Assembly (NCBI GenBank): GCA_020205615.1
Contig: CM035160.1
Location: forward strand, 146,115,991-146,179,990
Source of the DNA: Panax quinquefolius
Lineage: Eukaryota > Streptophyta > Magnoliopsida > Apiales > Araliaceae
Reading direction: 5' to 3'
DNA length: 64,000 nucleotides
Below, in pieces: positions 11,641 to 24,199 of this stretch. The notes beneath the pieces are model-generated. The model made no database searches and was not told where the DNA came from. It saw only the letters and a program-made list of their open reading frames with translations. Positions within the stretch are counted from its first letter, which is position 1. The number at the start of each line of letters is the position of its first letter. A program made the position numbers and the translations under genes.

Positions 11641-12035
11641 AGAGAGGAAATCTCAACCCTCAATTTTATTGGCCCATTTGAAATCCTTGATCGAGTAGGA
11701 ACTGTGGCCTATAGACTCGTTTTACTGCCAAACATGTTGCGTGTTCATAACGTTTATCACGTACTGATGTTACGTTAATATGTGGACGACCCGAACCACA
11801 TTATTGAATTAGAACCGGACGAGATAGAGGAATATTTAACGTATGAAGAGTTACCTGTTAAAATCTTGGATAAGAAGGATCATATTCTACGTTCTAAAGT
11901 TATACCTTAAGTCAAAGTTTTATAGAGAAACCACGATGTGGAGGAAATGACCTGGGAGTTAGAATCTGAGATGAAGTCAAGATATCCTCACCTCTTCGAT
12001 ATATCAGGTATGTACCCTAATTTCGAGGACGAAAT
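11641..12035 (+). pseudogene. Integrase C-terminus and chromodomain-like tail, element A
   Basis: In shifting frames: the GPFEILDRVGTVAYRL-type integrase tail (about 11670-11720), RVHNVYHVSMLR, then the chromodomain-like stretch ending TWELESEMKSRYPHLFD (about 11950-12000) and NFEDEIS. The integrase zinc finger and catalytic core are absent. Confidence 0.75.
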
Positions 12036-12042
12036 TTCATAC

Positions 12043-12053
12043 GAAGGGGAGGT
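12043..12053 (+). other. Polypurine tract, element A
   Basis: GAAGGGGAGGT directly before the 3' LTR start (TG at 12054-12055). Relatives have AAGGAGGGAGGT in this position. Confidence 0.75.
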
Positions 12054-12060
12054 TGTAAGA
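12054..12060 (+). repeat. First seven bases of A 3' LTR
   Basis: TG plus TAAGA, the start of the A 3' LTR, cut off by B-solo. TAAGA (12056-12060) is the left target duplication of B-solo; the LTR continues at 14856 with CCCC. Confidence 0.85.
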
Positions 12061-13386
12061 TGTAAGACCCCAAATTATTATTAATGAAATTTAATTTCCT
12101 CTATTTATTATGTTGAAATAGTAAGGGTTGATTTGATTAATGTGGTTAGTTATGGGTAAAATGCGCAAATATATTAAATAAGCAAGTGGTTATAAAATAT
12201 TCATTGTTGTCGGGGAATATTCGTTTGGTCGTGGAATATTCTTACTGCATTTGAGAATATTCGCATTTACTGACGCCAAATTTTGTATTGGGCCCCATAA
12301 CTGGAAAGCGATTGGAGGAATTAAACGACGAATAAGTTGTTTATAAATAACTGGCGTAGTTATTACCAAGTATCTTCGTTGGAATACCCGTTGGTTAAAA
12401 CACAGTAGCACACGGTATTGCACCAATTATTGATTCTTACGTAAGAAGGCACTACTCAATAATTGCTACAGTAATTACTGTTTAGTATTTTATTTTATTG
12501 ATTCAATAATTACCGCGTTGATATTTTATATAACTGTTGTTTCAATAATTGTCACTACACAGTATTTTCTATTATCGGAGTAATAATTCATATTATCTGA
12601 ATAATATTATTAGATAACATTATTGGCAATGTCTAGAAAGTTCCATTTCAAGGAGAGGTTTGAATCATCTAATCATACTACCAAGAAGGAGAAATCCTTA
12701 TTGGAAAGCCCCCTCTTTCCTGGGAACTGCTTGGTTGTCAGTATTGTGATTCTGTAATATTATTTGTGAATAATTAATTATTGATTTATATGATGAGGAA
12801 AATATTAATTTTATGTGGATATAGATGGAGAAAATTTTTAATGTGACAATTATTGAAAATTAATATTTTATCTTTTTCTGATAAAATAATTCATTTAAAT
12901 ATATTATTTTAATAATATAATAATGGTGATATGTGGGATGTATGAGTATATGAGGAGGAAGAGTATTTTTGTGGCATTAAATGATTAACACATGTTTTGT
13001 GTGTCGATGGACCCCATTTCTTGACTGAAATTTGATTATACCAGAAATGGCTCGATCAGTGGATTTCTGGTCAATTTTGTTTGAATTTGGAAAAACTTTC
13101 TTCTGCAAAGTTGTAGAGAATGAAATTTCCTATGCAAAGGACATGTGGTTCGAATTTTTTTGACAAAAGGGCTATTTATTGTGAATTATTGAAGTTCCAA
13201 AGTTCTAAAATAATTGATTTTTGGAAGTTTTAATTATTTTTTAAAAGAAAAACGTTTTTTTACATTTTGTGGCCTCATTAAACATGTGATAAGTTGCTGA
13301 ATTTAGATTCTTGGTGTGCTAAGGAAATTTGTATAAATATATTATTATTTTATTAAATTTTCTACTTTGGTGTTCTAAGCAATTTC

Positions 13387-13396
13387 CTATAAATAA
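13387..13396 (+). promoter_or_regulatory. LTR TATA box, B-solo
   Basis: CTATAAATAA, followed within about 60 bases by the CTCTCTTTCTCTCTC leader typical of the B LTRs. Confidence 0.6.
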
Positions 13397-13671
13397 GGTT
13401 CTTAGGTTAGAATTAAAAATCACACCAGAAACTGAAATCTTCTCTCTCTTTCTCTCTCGATATATTGAGCGTATTCTTGTGAGTATTTTGATACCTTGAG
13501 TGTTGCTATACGGTGCAAGTTCCCTTTAGCACTATATCTAGTATTCCCGTCAGGAGTACCGTCTTTTCAAGGTAAGAGATATTATTTTTTTTAAAATGAT
13601 ATTATTTCTTTCAATATCATTATATCAGAATATTGGTAAGATTTTTCTTGTGAAATTCTGATCTTTTTATG

Positions 13672-13860
13672 TCAGAGTTACTATTCATGAGTTACTATTC
13701 ACGAGTTACTATTCATGAGTTACTATTCACGAGTTACTATTCACGAATACTATTCACGAAGCATGATAATTTTTCTTGTGAACTTTGTCTTTTTTTAGTG
13801 TTTGGTTACTTATTCACGATACTCTGACTATTCACGATACAAAGACTATTTATGAATACG
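13672..13860 (+). repeat. TACTATTCACGAGT minisatellite, B-solo
   Basis: At least six near-perfect 14-15-base units (TACTATTCACGAG/TACTATTCATGAG) from about 13678 to 13760, then looser copies (CTATTCACGATAC) to 13860. The same block occupies the same position in each B LTR. Confidence 0.85.
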
Positions 13861-14104
13861 ACACTATTCACAAAAAAATTAAATTTTCGTTTTTTGTCCA
13901 AGATATCTATTATGGATACTAGCTTTGATTGTATCCATGTTTTGATCATTCTTGAATTTTACTTCACTATGATAATTTATGAAGTATTTTTGAACTCGGT
14001 TTGGTTAAAATACGAATCCTTAATATTTGTTCTTTTGTTTCACTGGATTCGTTTTCTGTAAAACATTTTTCATCATCCTTAGTCTTAAATGATGACATGT
14101 TATT

Positions 14105-14300
14105 GAATATCTTTGGCCTATAATGCAAAGATGGTTGATTTTATTATGAATATCTTTAGCCCGTAGTGCAAAGATGTACAGATGTTGAGATGAACATGAC
14201 CGACTGATGAATATCTTTGGCCTGTAGTGCAAAGATGTACAGGTGTTGAGATAAATATGACCGACTGATGAATATCTTTGTCCAGAGTGCAAAGATGAAT
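14105..14300 (+). repeat. Hairpin repeat array, B-solo
   Basis: Four units of ATATCTTTGGCC..TAGTGCAAAGATG about 55-60 bases apart. Arms ATCTTTG and CAAAGAT within each unit can pair. Confidence 0.8.
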
Positions 14301-15663
14301 ATTAATTGATGTTACTGGGATAAAATATTGATGATGGATTTTAAATTCATAGATGATAGTAGATTTCATTCTCTACTTAACTCTTCTAAAGAATTGTTGT
14401 TTCACTGCAGGTTGTTGATCTAAAACTCGTTTATTCATTGTATTCTATCGATTTTTTCTGTTGAAGACTAACGATAATTTGTTGTACATTATCTTAGTCA
14501 TAATATTCTTTATCGGGCTAGTTGAGCTCACCTTTTTCTTTTTTTCCCATTTTTCTTCTCGTGGAGGCGAGAATATAAGCGGGAACTAGTCGGGGTGTGG
14601 AGTGATGGTTCAAGATAGTTGTTTTAGTAGTCCTCACTATTCTGTAGAATAGTGTATCAATAATTGTAATGAGGACTTTATTTAGGTATGGATATTTTCT
14701 AGAAGACAATATTTGTATTTAAACTCACAGTATATATGTTGTCATATTTTGCACGACAAATGTATTAATAAAGTTATAGTTGTTTCTGTACCATGTATTT
14801 GGCGACTCAAAATGGGTTGGTTGGAATGGACCTATTTTGGGGGTGTTACATAAGACCCCAACTTTTATGAATAAAGATTTAAATTTCTCGAAATATTTTT
14901 TTGAATATTATGGTGTGGATTTGATATAATGTTATAGTTGTGGGTAGTATTTATAAATTTTGCAAAGTATGCAAGTTATTATATAATATTCGATTGGTCG
15001 GGGAATGTTCATTTTAACAGGGAATATTCGTACGATGACACAATCATTGGTGGACCCCACAACGGAAGTATTGTCGTAGTAAGAAAATGACATAATTATC
15101 TTTTATAAAAAAATAAATGAAAGTGTTACCGTTAAAACCGCTGAACTACCCTTAGAGTAAAAGTACAAGAATACGCTGGGTTGCATAATAATAGCACTTG
15201 CGATTGGTTATTGATGCTTACGTGATAAGTCACTCGCTTATACTCAATTATTGCTACGATAATTGCTGCATCATATCTCTCATATTATTGATTCGATTAT
15301 TGTCACAGTATCATATGCACAATATGTTATATTATTAAATCAATAATTAAGACGATAAAGTTATTCATATTATAAAATTGTAATATTTACAATGTCTAGA
15401 AGTTCTGTCAAGTAGAGGTTTGGTCACCTAATTGCACGCCAATAGGGAGAAATCCATATTGGAAACCCCCTCTTTCTGGAGAACAACCTGGTTGTTAAAT
15501 ATTGTGAGTTATAATATTAATGATAAGCTCGTGTTGATTAAAGATGAATTTGATAGTTCCATTGTGTTGGGATTATTTGTGTTAGTAGAAATTGACATTT
15601 ATCTCGATAATAATTGATGTCTGGAGGTTATATTGTTCAATCGGGTATTTAGGACACTTTTCA

Positions 15664-16010
15664 TGTCGGAGTACTATTCACGAGTTACTATTCATGAGTT
15701 ACTATTCATGAGTTACTATTCACGAGTTACTATTCACAGGGTATTATTCACCCGAACAATATATTTCTTTTCGGTCCAAATTATTTTTTGGTACAATATT
15801 ATTCCATGAGGAGATGTGCTAATTTTTCAGACCGTTGGTTGAAATTATATTAGTAAATCAATATGGACCGTTGCTTTAAAGTTTAATAGTGAATCAGTAT
15901 GGACCGTTGGTTTAAAGTTTAATAGTGAATCAGTATGGACCGTTGGTTTAAAGTTTAATAGTAAATTAATATGGACCGTCCTTTTAAAAGTAAATCAATC
16001 TGGACCGTTC
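15664..16010 (+). repeat. Two adjacent tandem repeat blocks in A 3' LTR
   Basis: Block one (15668-15745) is five units of GTTACTATTCACGA type, the minisatellite otherwise typical of B LTRs. Block two (15820-16010) is four to five units of GGACCGTTGGTTTAAAGT. Only block two is present in the 5' LTR. Confidence 0.75.
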
Positions 16011-16039
16011 ATGAATTAGTTACTATTCAGTTCATTCTC

Positions 16040-16049
16040 CTATAAATAG
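16040..16049 (+). promoter_or_regulatory. LTR TATA box, A 3' LTR
   Basis: CTATAAATAG, same context as in the 5' LTR. Confidence 0.65.
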
Positions 16050-18599
16050 AAGCTCATTCCTTCATTATTTCTTACGAATTCACTGAAACTCTTGAGAGAG
16101 AAATTATAGAGAGAAAAAAGAAGAGAAATCAGCTACCTTTCTATTCCAATATCCAGTTTATTCTTAAGTAAGGGGTATTATTCTTTCATATTCATGAAGA
16201 GAGCTATTGTTATTCCATTCCTTATTATTATGTTGAATAACTCGCTTTTATCTGAGTATCTGCATACATGGTGATCTTCTTCATTATTCCATTCCTTATT
16301 ATTATGTTGAATAACTTTGTTCATGCAATCTGCATACACGGTGAAATTCTTCTATTATTCCATTCTTTATTATTCTCGTTGGAATAATCAGTATCTGCCG
16401 ACTACCCTATACTTGGTGAAATTCTTCATTATTCCATTCTTTATTATTATGTTGAATAACTTTTGTCATACGCTAAGTACCGCATACATGGTGAAATTCT
16501 TCTATTATTTCATTCTTTACTATTTTGTCAGAATATCCTGTCTGTGCATTTTACGCTGGACCTGGTTCCATTATTTATTATTTCGCATTTATTATTCTGT
16601 CGGAATATCTTGTCTGTGCGTTTTACGCCGAACCTGGTTCCATTATTATTATTCCGCATTTATTATTCTGTCGGAATATCATGTCTGTGCGTTTACGCCG
16701 AACTTGGTTCCATTATTTATTATTCCGCATTTATTATTCTCGCTTTAATATCACATGCTCAGATATTTACGCCTTTAACCGGTTCCATTATTTATTATCC
16801 TGTTGGGAATAACTCGTGCATGCGGTCTCTATCGCATGCATGGTGAATCCTTCTGTTATTCCATTCTTTATTATTATGTTGGAATAACATGTCTATGTGG
16901 ATTACCACATGTACGGTGAATGATCCTTTGTATTCATTCTTTATTAAATTGTGGAAATGATCTGTATACGTGGATTACCGCATGGCGGGTGAAAATCCAT
17001 TTGCAGTTTCATATATTCGTTATTATACTCAGTTTATTAAAGCTTTGGCTTCTATACTCCATGAAATTAGTGGAATATCCTTGATATTTGCGCTTCATCC
17101 AGTATCTTTTCATGAAAATATTCTTCTGAGCATTCTTGAGTTTTACTCTACAAAGAAGTATCATGTTGACAATTTGGACATTATAGAGTTCACGATAAAT
17201 TAACTTATAAATCTTTAAAATTTATTCTTGATCTTATTTTATTGAATTATTATGTCATTGTCATGATGAGTTATGTTGGTTATTATGTGAAAACATGAAA
17301 GTTTCTTAGAAATCACAAAGGGTTAAAAATCAGATTTTGGTGAAAATGGAACATGAAGTTCAACTGACCATATCTCCTATTATATTTCGAATTTTTGAGT
17401 GTGGTCAAGTTCTAGAGTTAGATCTATGAGTTATATAACTTATCCAAGTGGAATCACAGGAAAAGGTGTTATAGATTTTCATGTGAACTGATTTTAGAAA
17501 AGGAGTCAGAAACTGTCAATTTCGAAAAAGGTTACTACCCATAAATTTGAAGGGGCTTTTCAGCCACTTAATTTGTGAGAAATATTCTTGTGACGCCCCC
17601 AAAATAGGTATACATCACCCATTCTGAGTTGTCAATACATGGTACAGAAACAACTACAACTTTATTATTACAACAAGAAAATCAGAGTTTAAATACAAAT
17701 ATTATCTTCTGTATAATATTTATACTCACATAAATCCTCATCACATTTATTGATACATTATTTTACAAAATGGTGAAGACTACTAAACAATCCTTTCTAA
17801 AACCTTCATTCCATACCCCGACTCAGCACTCGCTTATATTCTCGCCTCCCGAGAAGAAGAATGGAACAAAAAGGAAAAGGGTGAGCTCAATTAGCTCAAG
17901 AAAGAATATTATGACTAAGATAATATACAACAAATTATCGTTAGTCTTCAACAGGGAAAAATTTAATAGAATACAATAGACAACAATTTTTCAATCAATA
18001 TTCGCAATGAAATAATAATTCATTAGAAGAGTTAAGTAGAGAATGCAAACTACTATCTTCTATGTATGAATTTAAAAGTTCATCGCTCATCTTTTATCCT
18101 CAGTAACAACAATCAATATACATCCGAATCAAATATTCATCTTTGCACGACAGCCAAAGATATTCATCATTAATCATGTTCATTTAAACACTGCTCATCT
18201 TTTACACTACAGTGCCAAAGATATTAATCACCGGTCATGTTCATCTCAACACTGCTCATCTTTGCACTACATAAGCCAAAGATATTCTTCAGAAATCATT
18301 CATCTTTGCACTACTGGTGCCAAAGATATTCTTCGAAAATCATTCATCTTTTGCACTACAGGCCAAAGATATTCAATAATATCATCATTTAAGACTGAGG
18401 ATGATGAAAAATATTTTTAAAGAACGAATCCAGTGAAACAAAATGACAAGGATTAAGGATTAAGGATTCGTACTTTGTTTTATCCATGTCCAACAATACC
18501 CCAAAAATAATCACAAAGGGTGTAAAATTCAAGAATGATCAAAACATGGATACAATCAAAGCTAGTATCCAAAATAGATGTTTTGGACAAAAAGAAGAA

Positions 18600-18835
18600 A
18601 TTTTTTTTTTTTGGTGAATAGTGCCGTATACGTGAATAGTGCCGTATACGTGAATAGTGCCGTATACGTGAATAGTACCGTATACATGAATAGTAAATCC
18701 GACACCAAAAGATAGAAATTCCACAAAAAACATCTTCACGCTTCATGAATAGTACTCGTGAATAAGAACTCGTGAATAAGAACTCATGAATAGAACTCGT
18801 GAATAAGAACTCATGAATAGTAACCCCGATATGAA
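18600..18835 (-). repeat. Minisatellite in B1 3' LTR
   Basis: Units of GTGAATAGTGCCGTATAC (18615-18690) and then GAATAAGAACTCGT/CAT (18745-18825). This is the B-family TACTATTCACGAG block on the opposite strand. The peptide-like GTIHVYGTIHVYG frames here are repeat translations. Confidence 0.85.
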
Positions 18836-19095
18836 AAAGTTCCAAATTTGATAAAACTTCAGATCAACATTTCAACATAATGATATTGAAGAAATAATAT
18901 CATTACGAAAAAAAAAAATATCCCTTACCTCAAAGAATCAAGATTTCTAAAGGAAAGGCTCAAGTGATGTTTGAATGAAACTTGACTTAATGAAGAACTC
19001 TCAAAGTATCTAAATACTCACAAAATACGCTCAATAATATAGAGAGAAAGAGAGAAACTTTGTTTCGGTGTGATTTTCAATTCTAACTTAGCCTT

Positions 19096-19105
19096 CTATT
19101 TATAG
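19096..19105 (-). promoter_or_regulatory. LTR TATA box, B1 3' LTR
   Basis: CTATTTATAG (CTATAAATAG on the element's strand). Confidence 0.65.
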
Positions 19106-20319
19106 GAAAATGTTAGCCCGTAAAAGCAGACTTGACTGCTACCGATGGCTTTACCTCGCTACTATTGCCACCCACCACATTTGAAATAAAATTCAGCACA
19201 TTTCTTCACCAACCACAAGTGGGGCCCACTCAATTCTAGAATTTTTCACCAAAATCAATTATAATCCTAATTTCCTAATCGAGACACCTCTTAAAATTCA
19301 TAACAAATCATTCGTGCATTTTTAACGGTTGCTCAAAATTTGTGGACATATACTCAACTTATGTATGTATAACATACCCAAAAATTACCACATTATCCAA
19401 CGGTTGATTAAAAATTATAATCCCATGATATATCTCAAAACCCCGATTTAATTTTTAATACCTCCAATCCGATAAAATAACGATAAAACACCTCAACATT
19501 AATTCCTTCATTTATAACCACATAAATAAATCCATCATTTATATCCACATCAAATAAATATTTTCTTATCATATGAATCAATAATTAATTATTCACAAAT
19601 AATATTACGTAATCACAATTATGACAACCAGCCGCTCCTCAGAAAGAGGGGCTTTCGATAAGGATTTCTCCTTCTCGGGCGCGCAATTAGGTGACCAAAC
19701 CTCTCCTCGATGTAACTTTCTAGACAATGCCAATAATGCTATCTAATAATATTATTTAAATAATATGAATTATTGATCCGATAATGGAGATAATGTGCAA
19801 TGATAATTATTGAACAACAATAATATAAAATATCAACGCAAAGAATTATCAATCAATAAAATAAAATATTGAACAAGAATTACTATGAAAATTATTGAGT
19901 AGTGGCCTTCTTACGTAAGGATCAATAATTCAACAATACTCATGCAATACCGTATGCTATCGCGGCAACCACGCCAGACATCGTATTTTAACCACCGGTA
20001 TTCCAATGCCTTTAATTAAGAATAACTACGCCAAGTTATTTTTAACCAACTTATATTTGTCGCTTTCTTCATCCAATCGCTTTTCACATGGGGCCATACA
20101 TGGTCGCTACTGTCGCATTAATATTCCCCGACAAAGATTTAATATTCCACGACCAAACGAATATTCCCCACAAAAAATGAATATTTTATAACCACTTGCT
20201 TATTTTGAAATATTTACGATTTAACCCTTAACTATCCACATTAATCAAATCAACCCTTACTATTTCAAAATAATAAATAAAGGAAATTCCTTTTTATTTA
20301 AAAAAATTTGGGTCTTACA

Positions 20320-20331
20320 ACCTCCCTCCTC
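20320..20331 (-). other. Polypurine tract, B1
   Basis: Minus strand AGGAGGGAGGT abuts the 3' LTR start TGTAAGACC. Confidence 0.8.
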
Positions 20332-20620
20332 TTATGAAATTTCGTCCTCGAAATCGACGCGACGTACTGTGTTTCAAAAGGTGAGGATACCTCGCTTTCA
20401 TTTCCGCTTTTCAATTCCTGTGTCATTTCTCTATAGCATGATTCCTCCACAAAACTTTAACTTGTGGTATGACCTTTCATAGGCGTAGGACATGCTCCTT
20501 CCTATCCAAGATCTTGATAGGTACCTCCTCATCACGTTAAGTCTTCTATTATCTCGTCCTGGGTTCTAACTCAATAACGTGGTTCGGGTCTTTCACATAT
20601 TTACGAAGTACGATATGTGA
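20332..20620 (-). pseudogene. Chromodomain-like tail of B1 pol
   Basis: Minus strand gives, in shifting frames, VIELEP, a YEEVPIKILDRK-type segment, the KVLWRNHAIEEMTXELE-like region and YPHLF, followed by NFEDEIS. This region sits C-terminal to integrase in chromoviruses and is thought to guide integration to modified chromatin. Frameshifted. Confidence 0.7.
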
Positions 20621-21800
20621 AACACATTATGAACACGAGACATACTCGGTGGTAACGCAAGTCTATAGGCTACATTTCCTACTCGGGCAAGAATTTGAAA
20701 TGGACCAATAAATCGTGGATTGAGCTTTCCTCTCTTCCCAAATCTTGTAACTCCCTTCCATGGAGCAACTTCAACAATAATACATGATCCCTACATTAAA
20801 TTCCACGCCCTTTCGATGAAGATCCGCATAACTCTTTTGTCGATCTTGAGCCGCTTTGTATACGCTTGTCGAATTATTTGGATCTTTTCGGTGAGTCATA
20901 CGTACTAACTCGGGTCCCAACAATGTTGCTTCACCCACCTCATCCCAACATATTGAGAACGACATTTTCGTCCATATAATGCTTCAATGGAGCCACACCT
21001 ATACTTGCTCGATAATCGTTGTTGTAGGAGAATTCCACCAATGGTAAATACTTATCCCAACCGCCTTTGAAGTCTAGGACACGAGTCTTAATAAATCTTC
21101 AAGAGTTTGAATAGTCCTCTCGATTGTCCGTCTGTTTGGGGATGGTATGCCAACTAAATCGCAAACTGCGCTCATAGATTTTTGCAAGCTAACCCAAAAT
21201 CTTGAAGTGAATCTTGGGTCACGATCCAAAACTATGGATACAGCATGCCATGCAACCTCACAATCTCATTTACGTATATACTAGCAAGACGCTCAAGTGA
21301 ATAAGTCTCCGTATCGGCAAGAAAAAAAGCGACTTGGTTAATCTATCAACAATAACCCAAATAGCATTGATGCCTTGAGAAACCGTAGGAAGACCCGTAA
21401 TTGAAATCCATGGTAATGTGTTTCCACTTCCATTCCTAATCTCAAGTGGTTGCAACGGACCCTTAGGTACTAGATGCTCCGCCTTTACACGTTGGCAAGT
21501 TAAACACATCGAGATAAACTTTGCAATCTCTCTTCATATTATTCCACCAAAATGTATGTCAAGATCACGATACATTTTAGTACTTCCGTGATGGATTGCA
21601 AATGGTGTATTGTGTGCTTCCATCATAATCTTGTACTTTAAATCGTAGTCGTTAGAACACAAAGTCTAGAGTGGACTCAAGTATTCCTTCTTCATCAATT
21701 CTCGCTTAGGAATAGCTCCTTCTTGTACTTTCTTCTTCATACGATCGACTCCGGCCTTGGGTGGCTTGAGCAACCTTAACTTTTTCTATTAAAGTTGGCT
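20621..21800 (-). pseudogene. Integrase of B1, frameshifted
   Basis: Minus strand. The HHCC zinc-finger end and start of the catalytic core lie in the open piece 21509-21270: CLTCQRVKAEHLVPKG, GSGNTLPWISITGLPTVSQG, IWVIVDRLTKS. The C-terminal segment is in the open piece 20965-20771: [16 protein letters not shown] and AAQDRQKSYADLHRK. Between them, near 21060-21200, the core continues out of frame. The linker from RNase H occupies 21520-21800. Not functional as read. Confidence 0.8.
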
Positions 21801-21809
21801 CTATACGAT

Positions 21810-22300
21810 ATATTTGACATCATCGCACTCGCGTTCCCGCATATGATCTTCTACTTAATGCGCCGCCTACCACGCTCGCTTTACCGTGATGGTATTGAAT
21901 AGTGTGGTCGTAGTTTTCAATAGCTCGAGCCAACGTCACCGCCGCGTGTTGAGTTCTTTTTTTGAGTGAAGAAATATTTAAGGCTTTTATGGTCCGAATA
22001 TATCTCCACTTTCTCCCCATATAGATAGTGCCTCCATATCTTTAAGCGCGCTAACGATCACGCTAACTCTAGATCACGAGTAGGATAATTCCTCTCATAC
22101 TCTTTAAGTTATCGCGAGGCATAGGCTATGACTTTCCCACGCTGCATGAGAACACATCCTAACCCTTTACCTCAAGCATCGTCAGAGATAACAAATCCAT
22201 CCGAACCAGATGGTATTGTTAGAACAGTCTTAAATAAGTCTCCTCTTAAGCTCTTGAAACTTTTCTCGCATTCTTCGCCTCAAACGAATTTCAGATCCTT
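21810..22300 (-). pseudogene. RNase H remnant of B1
   Basis: The minus-strand open piece 22020-21820 carries [20 protein letters not shown] and [12 protein letters not shown], the conserved RNase H C-terminus. VVADALSRR would be expected, so the DALS aspartate is Gly-Gly here. The upstream part with the [14 protein letters not shown] segment (about 22100-22140) is in another frame. Confidence 0.75.
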
Positions 22301-23110
22301 CGAAAGTTAGTTTGAGTTAATGGAGTAGCGATTCGAGAAAACCCTTCCACGAATCTCCGATAATAACCAAATAAGCCCAAAAAGCTACGTGATTTCACCA
22401 CCGACTTTGGTTGCTCCCAACTTTGTATTGCTTCAATCTTCACCGGATCAACAGATACTCCATGTTTTGACACCACATGCCCAAGAAAGGCTACTTCCTC
22501 AAGCCGTAACTCGCATTTCTTCAATTTGGCATATAGTTGGTTTTCACGAAGCCTTTGGAGTACCAAATTTCAAATGGTGCTCATGATCTTCACGACTTTT
22601 GGAATATATAAGGATGTCATCAATAAAGACAACAACGAATCGATCCAAATATTCCTTGAATACTCTGGTTCATCATATCCATGAAAGCCAGAGGAGCATT
22701 AGTTAGTCCGAAAGACATGACTAAGAATTCATAATGCCCATACCGAAGTTCTCAAGGCGCTCTTTGAATATCCTCGCTTTAATCTTCAAATTGATGATAT
22801 CCGAACGAAGATCGATTTTTGAAAAGAATTGTGTCCTCAGAATCGGTCAAACAAGTCATCAATACGAGGTAGAGGATACCTATTCTTGATGGTGACATGG
22901 TTCAATTCCGATAGTCAATACAAAGTCGCATACTCCCGCCTTTCTTCTTTACAAATAAAACAGAGCACCCCAAGGAGATGTACTAGATTTAATGAAACCA
23001 ATGTCCAACAATTCTCGTAGTTGGACCTTTAACTCCCGAAGTTCAATAGGAGCCATTCGATATGGAGTTTTAGAAATGGGCTTTGTACAGTTCAAGATCA
23101 ATAAAGAATT
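22291..23110 (-). pseudogene. Reverse transcriptase of B1, frameshifted
   Basis: The thumb is well preserved in the open piece 22566-22291: [55 protein letters not shown]. The catalytic FIDDILIYS motif is readable at about 22600-22635, and the palm N-terminus ([13 protein letters not shown]) at about 23035-23065. The pieces are in different frames. Confidence 0.8.
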
Positions 23111-23339
23111 CAACTTCACGCTCGGGGTAGACCGGAAGTTCTTCGAAATACGTCAGAAAAGTCAATAACAACAGAATATTATTCAAATTTGACGTGTCTT
23201 TATTCAAATCCATAACATGGGCTAAGAAAGCTTGACATCCGCTTTTTCAATAAACGAATAGCTTTATGATTAGATATGATAGTGATTGATTTTAATGGTT
23301 TAGTTGCTTGAATTGCATAACAGTTGGTTAGAATATGAA

Positions 23340-23720
23340 AACTAACAACCTTACGAAAAAACAATCAATTTTGGCATGATGAGTAGTTAACCAATCAATC
23401 CCTAAAATCACATCAAAAGCAAGTATCTTTAAAGAGATAAGGTCAATGTAAGTAAGGTGATGGTGCCAACTTGAATCAAACAAGATTTATAAACAAATGG
23501 ATGTGATGAAGGTTTCTCCTAACTGAGTTTCCACGGATAGGTCAAAGTCTAATTTCTCCTGAGTCAAGTTTAAACGTTGAGCACATGCAGAGAGATAAAT
23601 GAATGGGTAGCACCGGTATCAAGTAAGGTATAAACTTCGCAAGAATTTATAAATAGCTTACCCGTGATCACCTCGTTTGGGTTCCTCGCATTATGACCAA
23701 TCCACAACAAACGCTCTTCC
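23340..23720 (-). pseudogene. Protease remnant of B1
   Basis: Minus strand carries the protease from about 23680 (an L-D-T-G-A-T-like active site at 23600-23630, partly garbled) through SVETQLGETFITS at about 23500-23545 to the YKSCLIQVGT segment. Frameshifts interrupt it. Confidence 0.65.
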
Positions 23721-23779
23721 TAATCGCTGACTTTGACTTTTCTCGGGACAGTTTTCGAGTCACCGTCCTCATTGAACTA

Positions 23780-24100
23780 GGTTTCGCCATCGCATAATCT
23801 CGAAAGCGATATGTCCTTCCTTTCCACAACTATAGCATACCTTGAATCGTTGTTGGGCGCTTTGACTGATATGTCCCTCTTTTCCGCATTTGTAGCATAT
23901 AATGGTGGTCGTTCTCCTCCCTTAGAACCATTCTTGCTTGCAAGACCGCTGTCTTCACATAGTCGTTATTAAATCTCCTCTTTTAAAATCTCCTCCCGAC
24001 TTTCGCTTCTTCTCCGCTTTTCACGACCATGATTACCACCAGAGTGGTTACCATTTCGTCGGCATCTGCTTTCTTTCTCCGCAGTTATCATTATTCTGCT
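23780..24100 (-). pseudogene. gag C-terminus with zinc knuckles, B1
   Basis: Two minus-strand knuckle sequences: CYKCGKEGHIS-like at about 23870-23905 and [16 protein letters not shown] at about 23795-23835. They are preceded by a basic, Arg/Lys-rich stretch near 23930-24100. Out of frame with the gag core. Confidence 0.7.
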
Positions 24101-24199
24101 GATCGCTATCTCTGTACGATCCTCGTTATGGTCCTCAACACCGTACTCGTTATCTCGCCTAATAATTGAGCCTCATTTACAACATCCAATAAAGAGAAA

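Larger units (their letters stand above)
12061..14850 (+). mobile_element. Solo LTR of B family
   Basis: A single B-type LTR (2790 bases, TGTAAGACCCC...GGGGGTGTTACA) flanked by the 5-bp duplication TAAGA (12056-12060, 14851-14855), with no interior or second LTR. This is the product expected from recombination between the two LTRs of a full element. TATA box 13387-13396, minisatellite 13672-13860, hairpin array 14108-14300. No genes. Confidence 0.93.
14856..17588 (+). repeat. A 3' LTR, middle segment
   Basis: Collinear with 6341 to about 8704 of the 5' LTR, from CCCC after the TSD to GAGAAATATTCT, where B1 inserted. It differs by an extra block (15668-15840) with B-type TACTATTCACGAG units and by additional GGACCGTTGGTTTAAAGT repeats (15820-16010). 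No gene; open frames 16317-16846 and 16970-17203 are translated repeats or LTR. Confidence 0.9.
17589..20319 (-). repeat. 3' LTR of B1 (2731 bp)
   Basis: Plus-strand view starts TGTGACGCCCCC and ends GGGTCTTACA. Contains a hairpin array (18120-18380), a CGTGAATAGTGCCGTATA minisatellite (18600-18835) and a TATA box (19096-19105). Nearly identical to 25072-27795. Confidence 0.93.

Noticed and set aside
16317..16846. Overlapping plus-strand frames of 95-143 codons rich in Tyr, Phe and Ile
   Set aside because: Translations of the TTCCATTATTTATTATTCC repeats in the A 3' LTR. The same repeats give similar frames at 7602-8054, and C-type repeats do so at 53373-53810 and 4616-5307.
18480..18845. Minus-strand frame with TIHVYG-type repeats
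   Set aside because: Translation of the B-LTR minisatellite; the other B LTRs give similar but broken frames.
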